Below are positions 53,326 through 61,993 of a stretch of DNA of 64,000 nt, one piece after another. The stretch is taken from assembly GCF_000959445.1 (NCBI RefSeq), contig NZ_CP009631.1, positions 496,001-560,000 on the forward strand, written 5' to 3'. Within the stretch, counting starts at the first letter, position 1. Every line of letters starts with the position of its first letter. Source of the stretch: Burkholderia vietnamiensis LMG 10929 (lineage in GTDB: Bacteria > Pseudomonadota > Gammaproteobacteria > Burkholderiales > Burkholderiaceae). The position numbers were made by a program, and so were the translations under genes. Under the pieces are notes generated by a model. That model had not been told where the DNA came from, searched no databases, and saw only the letters and a list, made by a program, of their open reading frames with translations.

Positions 53326-53381
53326 GGCCGCCGGCCGGTCGGACGTCGCAACGTCCGGCCGGCCGGCGGTTTTCTTTTGTT
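53326..53381 (+). terminator. terminator of paaABCDE
   Basis: A very long GC-rich stem (GCCGCCGGCCGGTCGGACGT with ACGTCCGGCCGGCCGGCGG, one bulge) is followed by TTTTCTTTTG on the + strand. Confidence 0.93.
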
Positions 53382-53393
53382 GACCACAGGCCG

Positions 53394-54209
53394 ATGAGTA
53401 CCATTCACGTGATTCAAGGCGGCAGCGCCGCCGAGTCGCTGCGCGACGCGCTCGCGCAAGCGGGACGCGACGAGCTCGTCGTCGGATTGCTCGACGATCT
53501 CGCGGTCGGCCCCTTGCAGGGCGTCGACGAGACGCCGGACACGCGCGCCGCGTTCTGGCAGCACGTGCTAGGCGACCAGATTCCCGACTGGCACGCGCAG
53601 ATCGAAGCCGAGCTGGCCCGGCTCGACGCGCTCGCGGCGGACTCCGGCCAGGTGGTCGTCTGGCATGCGCCGAGCGTCGGCGACAAGCTGCTGCTGCGCC
53701 GCGTCGCCTATCATCTGCGCAACGTGCCGCAGCGGCTGAACGAAGTGCGGATGTCGCCGGCCGATCTCGATGCACCGGCCCGCGCGGCGCTGACGCGCAC
53801 CGATCAGGCGTGCGCGACCGGGATGTTCCCGCCGGCGGCGTTCGCCCGCAAACGCCCGGTGGCCGCGCCGATCTCGGTGCTGCGCATCGGCCGGCTCGCG
53901 CTCGAATGGCAGGAGGCGAAGCACCTGAACGCGGAATTGCGCTACTGGGTCAGCAACACGATCAAGAGCGGGCACTACACCGACCTCGACGCGCTGATCC
54001 TCGCGCATGCCGAAGCCGGCTGGCTGCCCGCGCGACGGCTCGTCGGCAGCATCATGGCCGGCGCCGACCGCGGCGGGCTGTTCGTCAGCGATTCGATCGC
54101 GTGGTGGCGCTGCCGCGAACTGGCGGCAGCCGGCCGCCTCGAGCTGCAGGACGACGCGCCGGCCGCCCTCTCTTCCACGCAGGTGCGCGCGGCAGCGTCC
54201 GCCCGCTAA
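53394..54209 (+). CDS. DUF1835-domain protein of unknown function
   Basis: A 271-aa protein with the N-terminal DUF1835 pattern (STIHVIQGGSAAESLRDAL, then DDLAVGPLQ) and a C-terminal region resembling DUF3658. No known catalytic motif is visible; the function is unknown. The ATG lies right after the paa terminator, and the gene probably shares a transcript with the TetR gene 42 bases further on. This layout suggests, but does not show, a link to phenylacetate use. Confidence 0.82.
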   Translation: MSTIHVIQGGSAAESLRDALAQAGRDELVVGLLDDLAVGPLQGVDETPDTRAAFWQHVLGDQIPDWHAQIEAELARLDALAADSGQVVVWHAPSVGDKLLLRRVAYHLRNVPQRLNEVRMSPADLDAPARAALTRTDQACATGMFPPAAFARKRPVAAPISVLRIGRLALEWQEAKHLNAELRYWVSNTIKSGHYTDLDALILAHAEAGWLPARRLVGSIMAGADRGGLFVSDSIAWWRCRELAAAGRLELQDDAPAALSSTQVRAAASAR

Positions 54210-54251
54210 CGTCCCTGCATCTCCCTCTTTCGTCCCCTTTCGCATTCCACC

Positions 54252-54857
54252 ATGGCCCGTACCCGAGCGCCCGACCACGAATCCCAGCGCGAGCAGATCC
54301 TCGATCTCGCCGCCGAGAAGTTTGCGCAGACGAGCTATCCGAGCACGTCGATGTCCGATCTGGCGACCGCGAGCGGCACGTCGAAGGCCCGCCTCTATCA
54401 CTACTACGAGAGCAAGGAAGCGATCCTGTTCGACCTGCTCGACCGCTACACGAAGCGGCTGATGCTGATCATCGCCGAGGTCGAAGGCGCGAGCCAGCGG
54501 CGCGGGCTCAGCGAGCGCGACGCATTCGCCGAGCTCGTGCGCGCGTTCCTCGCCGAGTATGAGACGTCGCACAGCCGCCACGTGGCGCTGCTCAACGACG
54601 TCAAGTATCTGGAGGACGCACAGCGCGAGATCGTGCTCGATCGCCAGCGCGATATCGTCGCGGCGTTCGCGCGCCAGCTCGCACGCGCCTATCCCGACCG
54701 GATCTCGAAGGAAAACCAGACGTCGGTCACGATGATGGTGTTCGGGATGATCAACTGGACCTTCACGTGGCTGAAGCCCGGCGGCCGCCTGCGCTACCGC
54801 GACTTCGCCGAACAGGTGATCGACCTGATGGAGCGCGGGCTGTCCGGCACGGCATGA
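54252..54857 (+). CDS. TetR-family regulator, probable PaaR
   Basis: A 201-aa repressor. The N-terminal helix-turn-helix is clear (EQILDLAAEKFAQ... YPSTSMSDLATASGTSKARLYHYYESKEAILFDLL). The C-terminal ligand domain is of the type seen in phenylacetate regulators in betaproteobacteria. Its neighbour is the paa operon, whose promoter carries a TetR-like palindrome. PaaR, with phenylacetyl-CoA as the effector, is the most likely identity; this is inference from place and family. Confidence 0.78.
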   Translation: MARTRAPDHESQREQILDLAAEKFAQTSYPSTSMSDLATASGTSKARLYHYYESKEAILFDLLDRYTKRLMLIIAEVEGASQRRGLSERDAFAELVRAFLAEYETSHSRHVALLNDVKYLEDAQREIVLDRQRDIVAAFARQLARAYPDRISKENQTSVTMMVFGMINWTFTWLKPGGRLRYRDFAEQVIDLMERGLSGTA

Positions 54858-54926
54858 TTGCCGCGCAGCAGCATGCGTTGCGCGGCCGTCACACTGCGAC
54901 AGGCGGCCGCGCGTTTCATATGACGA

Positions 54927-54946
54927 ATTTTTAACCCGTTAAAAAT
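54927..54946. repeat. AT-rich inverted repeat upstream of the GNAT gene
   Basis: ATTTTTAAC and GTTAAAAAT are exact reverse complements around two bases. It is unusually AT-rich for this genome and lies 146 bases before the acetyltransferase gene. It may be an operator or promoter element; no paired hexamers are certain. Confidence 0.6.
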
Positions 54947-55091
54947 CAAATAGATAGGCGGTGAACTAAGCGGATTTAGAATTCCCCCTCGGCACGAACA
55001 CGGCGAAATACGGGTTTTCCCCAACCCACTCAGGTAGAATGCTGCTGCGTCGCACAAGTCGCTTGTGCAGCTACACACTGAGGAACCCACG

Positions 55092-55739
55092 ATGAACACG
55101 CAATCCGACCGCCGTGCCGATGCTGTCGGCAACGCCGGGACTGCGCCGGTTCTCGTCAGGGAACTGGCTTCCAAAGACCGTGAGCGCATGCTCACTCACT
55201 TTCTCTCGCTCGACGAAGAGGACCGCCTGCTGCGCTTCGGCCAGATGGTGCCCGACCACGTGATCGAGAACTATGTCCGTACGATCGATTTCGGTCGCGA
55301 TACCGTATTCGGCGTGTTCGACCATGCGCTCGAACTGATCGGCGTCGGCCATCTGGCGTACTTGCCGGCCGACGGCGACAAGCGCACGGCCGAATTCGGC
55401 GTGTCGGTGCTGGAACGCGCGCGCGGTTGCGGCGTCGGCTCGAAGCTGTTCGAGCGCGCGGCGATCCGCAGCCGCAATACCCACGTGACGATGCTGTACA
55501 TGCATTGCCTGTCGCGCAACGCGACGATGATGCACATCGCGAAGAAATCGGGGATGCGGATCGAATATGCCTACGGCGAAGCCGATGCATATCTGTCGCT
55601 GCCGCCGGCCGACCACTCGACGATCCTCGCCGAGATGCTGCAGGAGCAGGCCGCGGTGTTCGACTATGCGCTGAAGCGCCAGGCGCACCGCACGTCGAAG
55701 TTCATCGAATCGATGATGCCCGCCGCGCTGACGGCGTAA
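55092..55739 (+). CDS. GNAT-family N-acetyltransferase
   Basis: A 215-aa acetyltransferase. After a short variable N-terminus it has the fold with the acetyl-CoA loop in the middle (VSVLERARGCGVGSKLFERAA). The ATG at 55092 follows GAGGAAC; the frame also has an ATG 27 bases upstream. The substrate is unknown. It is convergent with the Lrp-type gene. Confidence 0.82.
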   Translation: MNTQSDRRADAVGNAGTAPVLVRELASKDRERMLTHFLSLDEEDRLLRFGQMVPDHVIENYVRTIDFGRDTVFGVFDHALELIGVGHLAYLPADGDKRTAEFGVSVLERARGCGVGSKLFERAAIRSRNTHVTMLYMHCLSRNATMMHIAKKSGMRIEYAYGEADAYLSLPPADHSTILAEMLQEQAAVFDYALKRQAHRTSKFIESMMPAALTA

Positions 55740-55746
55740 CGCATCG

Positions 55747-55782
55747 GCCGGTCGCGCCGCCCTGCCGGGCTGCGCGGCCGGC
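55747..55782. terminator. GC-rich hairpin between convergent GNAT and Lrp-type genes
   Basis: A 16-position stem with one mismatch (55747-55762 with 55767-55782) and a 4-base loop. It lacks a T-run, so termination is possible but unproven. Confidence 0.5.
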
Positions 55783-55806
55783 ACACTTCCCCACTTCATC
55801 CGCGCG

Positions 55807-56331
55807 CTAGCGCACCGACCGGATCGGCAACGCGGTCGTCTCCTTGAAGCATTCGAGCGAGAAGCTCGTCTTCACGTCGATCACCGACGGATGGTGCAGC
55901 AGATGCTCCTGCACGAAGCGGGAGAAATGCGCCATGTCCTCGACCTGCACCCGCAGCAGGTAATCCATGTCGCCCGTCATCGCATGGCACGCCACCACCT
56001 CCGGCCAGGTCTGCACCGCCGCGCGGAACAGCTCCGCGTGGGTCGCGCCCGCGCGCGCCGACGTCTCGTCGCCGCGGGCCGGCGCCAGGCCGCCGCGCTT
56101 CTCGAGCCGCACGCTGACGTACGCGAGCAGGTCGAGCCCGAGCTTCTGCGGGTCGAGCAGCGCGACGTAGCCGGTGATCACCCCGATCTCCTCGAGCCGC
56201 CGGATTCGCCGCAGGCACGGGCTCGGCGACAGGTTCACGCGCTCGGCGAGCTCCTGATTCGACAGGCGGCCGTTTTCCTGAAGGATCGCGAGAATCCGCC
56301 GATCGATGGCGTCCAATTCGACGAGCGCCAT
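55807..56331 (-). CDS. Lrp/AsnC-family transcriptional regulator
   Basis: A 174-aa regulator with an N-terminal helix-turn-helix (ELDAIDRRILAILQENGRLSNQELAERVNLSPSPCLRRIRRLE) and an AsnC-type ligand domain. It carries an extra stretch (RGGLAPARGDETSARAG) within the ligand domain. The ATG at 56331 follows GGAGGGC. It diverges from hppD, and so probably controls that gene in response to an aromatic amino acid (inference). Confidence 0.88.
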   Translation of the reverse strand: MALVELDAIDRRILAILQENGRLSNQELAERVNLSPSPCLRRIRRLEEIGVITGYVALLDPQKLGLDLLAYVSVRLEKRGGLAPARGDETSARAGATHAELFRAAVQTWPEVVACHAMTGDMDYLLRVQVEDMAHFSRFVQEHLLHHPSVIDVKTSFSLECFKETTALPIRSVR

Positions 56332-56542
56332 TTTCTGCCCTCCGTTCGTGATATTGAGGCTGGAAATTGCGCCATCGTAGGCACCCGCGATTAAGTTCGC
56401 AAGTTTTCGCTCGTGGCTGCCCGCTACACTCTGTCGCAGGTATCGATCGCGTTGTGCGCGCCCGCGGCGCGCCGCGTTCGACGTGAACCGGGCCAGCGCC
56501 CCGCATCGCCCGGCCGATCGCCAAGCAGACAGGAGACAAGGC

Positions 56543-57640
56543 ATGCAGATCCCCAACTGGGACAACCCCGTCGGTACCGACGGCTTCGAATTCATCGAAT
56601 ACACGGCGCCGGATCCGAAAGCGCTCGGACAGTTGTTCGAGCGGATGGGTTTCACCGCGATCGCGCGCCATCGCCACAAGGACGTGACGGTCTACCGTCA
56701 GGGCGACATCAACTTCATCATCAACGCCGAGCCGGATTCGTTCGCGCAGCGCTTCGCGCGCCTGCACGGCCCGTCGATCTGCGCGATCGCGTTCCGCGTG
56801 CAGGACGCCGCGAAAGCGTACCGGCACGCGCTCGAACTCGGCGCGTGGGGCTTCGACAACAAGACGGGTCCGATGGAGCTGAACATTCCGGCAATCAAGG
56901 GCATCGGCGATTCGCTGATCTATTTCGTCGACCGCTGGCGCGGCAAGAACGGCGCGCAGCCGGGCGCGATCGGCGACATCAGCATCTATGACGTCGACTT
57001 CGAGCCGATTCCCGGTGCCAACCCGAACCCGGTCGGCCACGGCCTCACTTATATCGACCACCTGACGCACAACGTGCATCGCGGCCGCATGCAGGAATGG
57101 GCGGAATTCTACGAACGCCTGTTCAACTTCCGCGAAGTGCGTTACTTCGACATCGAAGGCAAGGTCACCGGCGTGAAGTCGAAGGCGATGACGTCGCCGT
57201 GCGGCAAGATCCGGATCCCGATCAACGAGGAAGGCTCGGACACGGCCGGCCAGATCCAGGAATATTTGGACGCGTACCACGGCGAAGGCATCCAGCACAT
57301 CGCGCTCGGCACGAACGACATCTACGGCGCCGTCGACGGGCTGCGCGGCAAGGGCGTGAAGCTGCTCGACACGATCGATACGTATTACGAGCTGGTCGAT
57401 CGTCGCGTGCCGAACCACGGCGAATCGCTGGACGAACTGAAGAAGCGCAAGATCCTGATCGACGGCGCGCGCGACGACCTGCTGCTGCAGATCTTCACCG
57501 AGAACCAGATCGGCCCGATCTTCTTCGAGATCATCCAGCGCAAGGGCAATCAGGGCTTCGGCGAAGGCAACTTCAAGGCGTTGTTCGAATCGATCGAGCT
57601 CGATCAGATCCGTCGCGGCGTGGTGCAGGACAAAGCCTGA
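56543..57640 (+). CDS. hppD: 4-hydroxyphenylpyruvate dioxygenase
   Basis: Converts 4-hydroxyphenylpyruvate to homogentisate in tyrosine breakdown; a non-haem iron enzyme. It has 365 aa from the ATG at 56543, after AGGAGACAAGG. The iron ligands fit the family: a His in TYIDHLTHNV, a His in GIQHIALGTNDI, and Glu in IFFEIIQRKG near the end. It stands alone behind the Lrp-type regulator and ends at a terminator. Confidence 0.97.
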   Translation: MQIPNWDNPVGTDGFEFIEYTAPDPKALGQLFERMGFTAIARHRHKDVTVYRQGDINFIINAEPDSFAQRFARLHGPSICAIAFRVQDAAKAYRHALELGAWGFDNKTGPMELNIPAIKGIGDSLIYFVDRWRGKNGAQPGAIGDISIYDVDFEPIPGANPNPVGHGLTYIDHLTHNVHRGRMQEWAEFYERLFNFREVRYFDIEGKVTGVKSKAMTSPCGKIRIPINEEGSDTAGQIQEYLDAYHGEGIQHIALGTNDIYGAVDGLRGKGVKLLDTIDTYYELVDRRVPNHGESLDELKKRKILIDGARDDLLLQIFTENQIGPIFFEIIQRKGNQGFGEGNFKALFESIELDQIRRGVVQDKA

Positions 57641-57672
57641 CGCACCGGCCTCCTGCCCCGCGTCCGCACAGG

Positions 57673-57708
57673 AAAAAGGGCGGGAATCTTGCGATTCCCG
57701 CCCTTTTG
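57673..57708. terminator. bidirectional terminator between hppD and the small exported protein
   Basis: A perfect stem (GGGCGGGAATC/GATTCCCGCCC, loop TTGC) is flanked by AAAAA and TTTT, so it can end both convergent transcripts. Confidence 0.93.
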
Positions 57709-57751
57709 TCGTCTTGCTCCAGCGGCGCGGCCGGACGGCCGCGCGAGCGGA

Positions 57752-57943
57752 TCAACGCGCGTTCGCCTTACGTGCGGCGCGCGCCGCGGCCGGCTGCGCA
57801 TCGGCGTCCTGCTGCGGCGCGACGTGGCGCAGCTGCGCGCCGACGCTCGCCAGTGCGCTCGCACCTTGCGCGCGCACCGGGCCGGTCATCGCGAAAAAGG
57901 CCGCGGACACGATCAGGAAACTCTGGATATGGCGTGTGTTCAT
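57752..57943 (-). CDS. small exported hypothetical protein
   Basis: A 63-aa protein with a strong ribosome binding site (AGGAGG, 4-5 bases before the ATG at 57943). The first 26 residues form a signal peptide (MNTRHIQSF... AFFAMTGPVRAQG); the mature part is about 37 residues, rich in Ala, Gln and Arg. I recognise no domain. Upstream lies a tandem TTTACATG site that could bring it under a two-component system. I am sure of the start and frame, not of any function. Confidence 0.75.
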   Translation of the reverse strand: MNTRHIQSFLIVSAAFFAMTGPVRAQGASALASVGAQLRHVAPQQDADAQPAAARAARKANAR

Positions 57944-58059
57944 TGCACCTCCTTTAAAACTGCCGGCGCCTCCCCGGTTGCACCGGAGCAAACCGACGCG
58001 GCCGGGCACCTCCGGCAGGCCCACAAGATTAACGGCGTTTGCACGAAGATGGGGACGGC

Positions 58060-58085
58060 TTTACATGCTTTTACATGATGTAACG
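58060..58085. promoter_or_regulatory. tandem TTTACATG boxes (OmpR-family-like site)
   Basis: TTTACATG occurs twice, exactly 10 bases apart (58060-58067, 58070-58077), and the second copy runs into a 13-base palindrome TTACATGATGTAA (58071-58083). Tandem, helix-phased repeats like this resemble E. coli OmpR boxes. On the minus strand TTGCGT and TGTAAA flank the site at 17-base spacing, towards the small exported protein gene. Confidence 0.55.
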
Positions 58086-58262
58086 CAATGCCGCGTGCAA
58101 CTTCATTGCCTTGCGGCGGCACGGCCGGCGCTGGGCGGCGGGTTTATCCCAGTGCTACCATCACTTAAAACCGGCCAATATGCCGGCCACTGCCGACACG
58201 TTCACAAGACGTCGACGCAATCGAAGCTTTGGTGATCCCAAACTGGGTGGAGGAGACTGTTA

Positions 58263-61200
58263 ATGAATGCCCCGCTAGACGCAGGCCAACGCGCGTCGCT
58301 TGAAGCCGCGCTGAAGTCCGTCACGCTTGACGACAAATACACGCTCGAACGCGGCCGCGCGTACATGAGCGGCATCCAGGCGCTCGTCCGGCTGCCGATG
58401 CTACAGCAGGAACGCGACCGCGCCGCCGGCCTGAACACGGCCGGCTTCATCTCCGGCTACCGCGGCTCGCCGCTCGGCGGCCTCGACCTCTCGCTCTGGA
58501 AGGCCAAGCAGCATCTCGCCGCGCACCAGATCGTGTTCCAGCCCGGCCTGAACGAAGATCTCGCCGCCACCGCCGTGTGGGGCTCCCAGCAGGTGAACCT
58601 GTACCCCGGCGCGAAGTACGACGGCGTATTCGGCATGTGGTACGGCAAAGGCCCGGGCGTCGACCGCACCGGCGACGTGTTCAAGCATGCGAACTCGGCC
58701 GGCTCGTCCGCGCACGGCGGCGTGCTCGTGCTCGCCGGCGACGATCACGCCGCGAAATCCTCGACGCTCGCGCATCAGTCGGAACACATCTTCAAGGCCT
58801 GCGGGCTGCCGGTGCTGTTTCCGTCCAACGTGCAGGAATATCTCGACTTCGGCCTGCACGGCTGGGCGATGAGCCGCTACTCGGGGCTGTGGGTCGCGCT
58901 CAAGTGCGTGACGGACGTCGTCGAATCGTCGGCATCGGTCGACATCGACCCGCATCGCACCGACATCGTGCTGCCGACCGACTTCGTGCTGCCGGAAGGC
59001 GGCCTGAACATCCGCTGGCCGGACCCGCCGCTCGTGCAGGAAGCGCGGTTGCTCGACTACAAGTGGTACGCGGCGCTCGCGTACGTGCGCGCGAACAAGC
59101 TCGATCGGATCGAGATCGACTCGCCGAATGCCCGCTTCGGGATCATGACGGCCGGCAAGGCCTACCTCGACGTGCGTCAGGCGCTGACCGACCTCGGCCT
59201 CGACGACGACACCTGCGCGCGGATCGGCATCCGCCTGTACAAGGTCGGCTGTGTGTGGCCACTCGAAGCGCAGGGCGCGCAGGCGTTCGCGCGCGGCCTC
59301 GACGAAATCCTGGTCGTCGAGGAAAAGCGCCAGATCCTCGAATACGCGATCAAGGAAGAGCTGTACAACTGGCCCGACGCGCAGCGCCCGCGCGTGTTCG
59401 GCAAGTTCGACGAAAAGGACGGCGCCGGCGGCGAATGGTCGGTGCCGATGGGCAACTGGCTGCTGCCCGCGCATTACGAGCTGTCGCCCGCGATCATCGC
59501 GAAGGCGATCGCGACGCGCCTCGACAAGTTCGAGCTGCCGTCCGACGTGCGCGCGCGCATCGCCGCGCGGCTCGCGGTGATCAACGCGAAGGAAATGGCG
59601 CTCGCGAAGCCGCACGTGCAGACCGAACGCAAGCCGTGGTTCTGCTCGGGCTGCCCGCACAACACGTCGACCAACGTGCCGGAAGGCTCGCGCGCGATCG
59701 CCGGGATCGGCTGCCATTACATGACGGTCTGGATGGACCGCAACACGAGCACCTTCAGCCAGATGGGCGGCGAAGGCGTGCCGTGGATCGGCCAGGCGCC
59801 GTTTACCGACGAGAAGCACGTGTTCGCGAACCTCGGCGACGGCACCTACTTCCACTCGGGCCTGCTGGCGGTGCGCGCGGCGATCTCGTCGAAGGCGAAC
59901 ATCACCTACAAGATCCTCTACAACGACGCGGTCGCGATGACGGGCGGCCAGCCGGTCGACGGCGTGCTGACGGTGCCGCAGATCACGCACCAGCTCGCGT
60001 CCGAAGGCGCGAAGCGGATCGTGATCGTCACCGACGAGCCGGAAAAGTACGACAGCCAGAAGGCGCTGCTCGCGCCCGGCGTGACGGTCCATCACCGCGA
60101 CCAGCTCGACGACGTGCAGCGCGAGTTGCGCGAGATCGCAGGCACGACGATCCTGATCTACGACCAGACCTGCGCGACCGAGAAGCGCCGTCGCCGCAAG
60201 CGCGGCACGTATCCCGACCCGGCGAAGCGCGTCGTGATCAACGATGCGGTATGCGAAGGCTGCGGCGACTGCTCGGTGAAGTCGAACTGCCTGTCGGTCG
60301 AGCCGCTCGAAACGGAATTCGGCACGAAGCGCCAGATCAATCAGTCGAGCTGCAACAAGGATTTCTCCTGTGTGAAGGGGTTCTGCCCGAGCTTCGTCAC
60401 GGTCGAAGGCGGCCAGTTGAAGAAGCCGAAGGCGGTGGCCGTCGACGGCGGCGCGCTGCCGCCGATCCCGGAGCCGGCGCTGCCGGCGATCGACCGCGCC
60501 TACGGCGTGCTCGTGACCGGCGTGGGCGGCACCGGCGTCGTCACGATCGGCGCACTGCTCGGGATGGCCGCGCACCTGGAGAACAAGGGCGTGACCGTGC
60601 TCGACGTCACCGGCCTCGCGCAGAAGGGCGGCGCGGTGATGAGCCATGTGCAGATCTCGCATGCGCCGACCGACATCCATGCGACGCGGATCGCGATGGG
60701 CGAGGCCGACCTCGTGATCGGCTGCGACGCGATCGTCACGGCCGGCGACGAATGCACGTCGCGGATGCGGCGCGATGCGACGCGCGTCGTCGTGAACAGC
60801 GCGCAAACGCCGACCGCCGAGTTCATCAAGAACCCGAACTGGACGTTCCCGGGCTTGTCGGCCGAGAACGACATTCGCGCGGCGGCCGGCGAAGCCGTCG
60901 ACTTCATCGACGCCAACCGCTTCGCGGTCGCGCTGCTCGGCGATGCGATCTACACGAACCCGTTCGTGCTCGGCTACGCGTGGCAGAAAGGCTGGCTGCC
61001 GCTCACGCTCGCGTCGCTCGAACGGGCGATCGAGCTGAACGCGGTGTCGGTCGAGAAGAACCGCGCCGCATTCGACTGGGGCCGCCGCGCGGCGCACGAC
61101 CTGGCGAGCGTGAAGCAGGCGGCCGCCGGCGCCGCGGGCGCCGCGCAACGCGCCACCGTGATCGCGCTGCACACGAAGAAGGCGGTCGATGCGCTGATCG

Positions 61201-61853
61201 CGAAGCGCGTGGAGTTCCTCACCGCTTACCAGAACGCCGCATATGCGGCGCGCTATGCGGCCTTCGTCGACAAGGTGCGCGCGGCCGAACGGGCGCTTGC
61301 CGACGGCGACGCCGCGCAGGAGCCGCTGACCGAAGCAGTCGCGCGCAACCTGTTCAAGCTGATGGCGTACAAGGACGAATACGAGGTCGCGCGCCTGCAG
61401 TCCGATCCGGCGTTCGTCGCGCGTCTGTCGTCGCAGTTCGAAGGCGACTGGAAGCTGAAATTCCACCTCGCGCCACCGCTGTTCGCGAAGAAGGACGCGC
61501 ACGGCCATCTCGTGAAGAAGGCGTACGGCCCGTGGATGCTGTCGGCGTTCCGCCTGCTCGCGAAGGCGAAGTTCCTGCGCGGCACCGGCCTCGATCCGTT
61601 CGGACGCACCGAGGAGCGCCGCACCGAGCGCGCGCTGATCGGCGAGTACGAGGCGCTGATCGACGAAGTGCTGGGCCGGCTGAACGCGGCCAACCGCCCG
61701 CTCGCGCTCGAGCTGGCCGCGCTGCCGGACGGCATCCGCGGGTTCGGCCACGTGAAGGAGAACAACCTGCGCGCGGTGCGCCAGAAGTGGGATGCGCTGC
61801 TGGCGAAGTGGCGCTCACCGGCCGGCGGGCAGTCGCACCAGCAGGTCGCGTAA
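58263..61853 (+). CDS. indolepyruvate ferredoxin oxidoreductase, fused form
   Basis: Oxidatively decarboxylates arylpyruvates such as indolepyruvate and phenylpyruvate to acyl-CoA, using thiamine diphosphate and iron-sulfur centres. It is one 1196-aa chain combining the alpha and gamma subunits: the N-terminal pyrimidine-binding region (SGYRGSPLGGLD), the TPP region (CSGCPHNTSTNVPEGSRA, GIGCHYM), a cysteine cluster (CEGCGDCSVKSNC... CVKGFC), then a gamma domain (VTGVGGTGVVTIGALLGMAA) and a C-terminal extension. GGAGGAG lies 7 bases before the ATG. Placed beside hppD, it fits aromatic amino acid use. Confidence 0.93.
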   Translation: MNAPLDAGQRASLEAALKSVTLDDKYTLERGRAYMSGIQALVRLPMLQQERDRAAGLNTAGFISGYRGSPLGGLDLSLWKAKQHLAAHQIVFQPGLNEDLAATAVWGSQQVNLYPGAKYDGVFGMWYGKGPGVDRTGDVFKHANSAGSSAHGGVLVLAGDDHAAKSSTLAHQSEHIFKACGLPVLFPSNVQEYLDFGLHGWAMSRYSGLWVALKCVTDVVESSASVDIDPHRTDIVLPTDFVLPEGGLNIRWPDPPLVQEARLLDYKWYAALAYVRANKLDRIEIDSPNARFGIMTAGKAYLDVRQALTDLGLDDDTCARIGIRLYKVGCVWPLEAQGAQAFARGLDEILVVEEKRQILEYAIKEELYNWPDAQRPRVFGKFDEKDGAGGEWSVPMGNWLLPAHYELSPAIIAKAIATRLDKFELPSDVRARIAARLAVINAKEMALAKPHVQTERKPWFCSGCPHNTSTNVPEGSRAIAGIGCHYMTVWMDRNTSTFSQMGGEGVPWIGQAPFTDEKHVFANLGDGTYFHSGLLAVRAAISSKANITYKILYNDAVAMTGGQPVDGVLTVPQITHQLASEGAKRIVIVTDEPEKYDSQKALLAPGVTVHHRDQLDDVQRELREIAGTTILIYDQTCATEKRRRRKRGTYPDPAKRVVINDAVCEGCGDCSVKSNCLSVEPLETEFGTKRQINQSSCNKDFSCVKGFCPSFVTVEGGQLKKPKAVAVDGGALPPIPEPALPAIDRAYGVLVTGVGGTGVVTIGALLGMAAHLENKGVTVLDVTGLAQKGGAVMSHVQISHAPTDIHATRIAMGEADLVIGCDAIVTAGDECTSRMRRDATRVVVNSAQTPTAEFIKNPNWTFPGLSAENDIRAAAGEAVDFIDANRFAVALLGDAIYTNPFVLGYAWQKGWLPLTLASLERAIELNAVSVEKNRAAFDWGRRAAHDLASVKQAAAGAAGAAQRATVIALHTKKAVDALIAKRVEFLTAYQNAAYAARYAAFVDKVRAAERALADGDAAQEPLTEAVARNLFKLMAYKDEYEVARLQSDPAFVARLSSQFEGDWKLKFHLAPPLFAKKDAHGHLVKKAYGPWMLSAFRLLAKAKFLRGTGLDPFGRTEERRTERALIGEYEALIDEVLGRLNAANRPLALELAALPDGIRGFGHVKENNLRAVRQKWDALLAKWRSPAGGQSHQQVA

Positions 61854-61924
61854 CGGCAGGTGGCGGGCGGTCGCGCCGCCCGCCGCCCGCCGTTGCAATA
61901 GCGCCGGTTCGCAGCAAAAGCGCG

Positions 61925-61959
61925 AAAAAAGCCACGGAACCTGCATTCCGTGGCTTTTT
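61925..61959. terminator. bidirectional terminator between the oxidoreductase and maeB
   Basis: A 9-bp stem (GCCACGGAA/TTCCGTGGC) is flanked by AAAAAA and TTTTT, serving both convergent genes. Confidence 0.93.
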
Positions 61960-61993
61960 CCATTGCGCGGCGCGCATAAGCGCGCCGGCGACC

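Noticed and set aside
54858..55091. A possible extra small gene in the TetR-GNAT gap
   Set aside because: No frame with both a start signal and a ribosome binding site; only the AT-rich repeat stands out.
58401..61751. A 1116-residue open frame antisense to the indolepyruvate enzyme
   Set aside because: Same reason: shadow of a well-supported gene.
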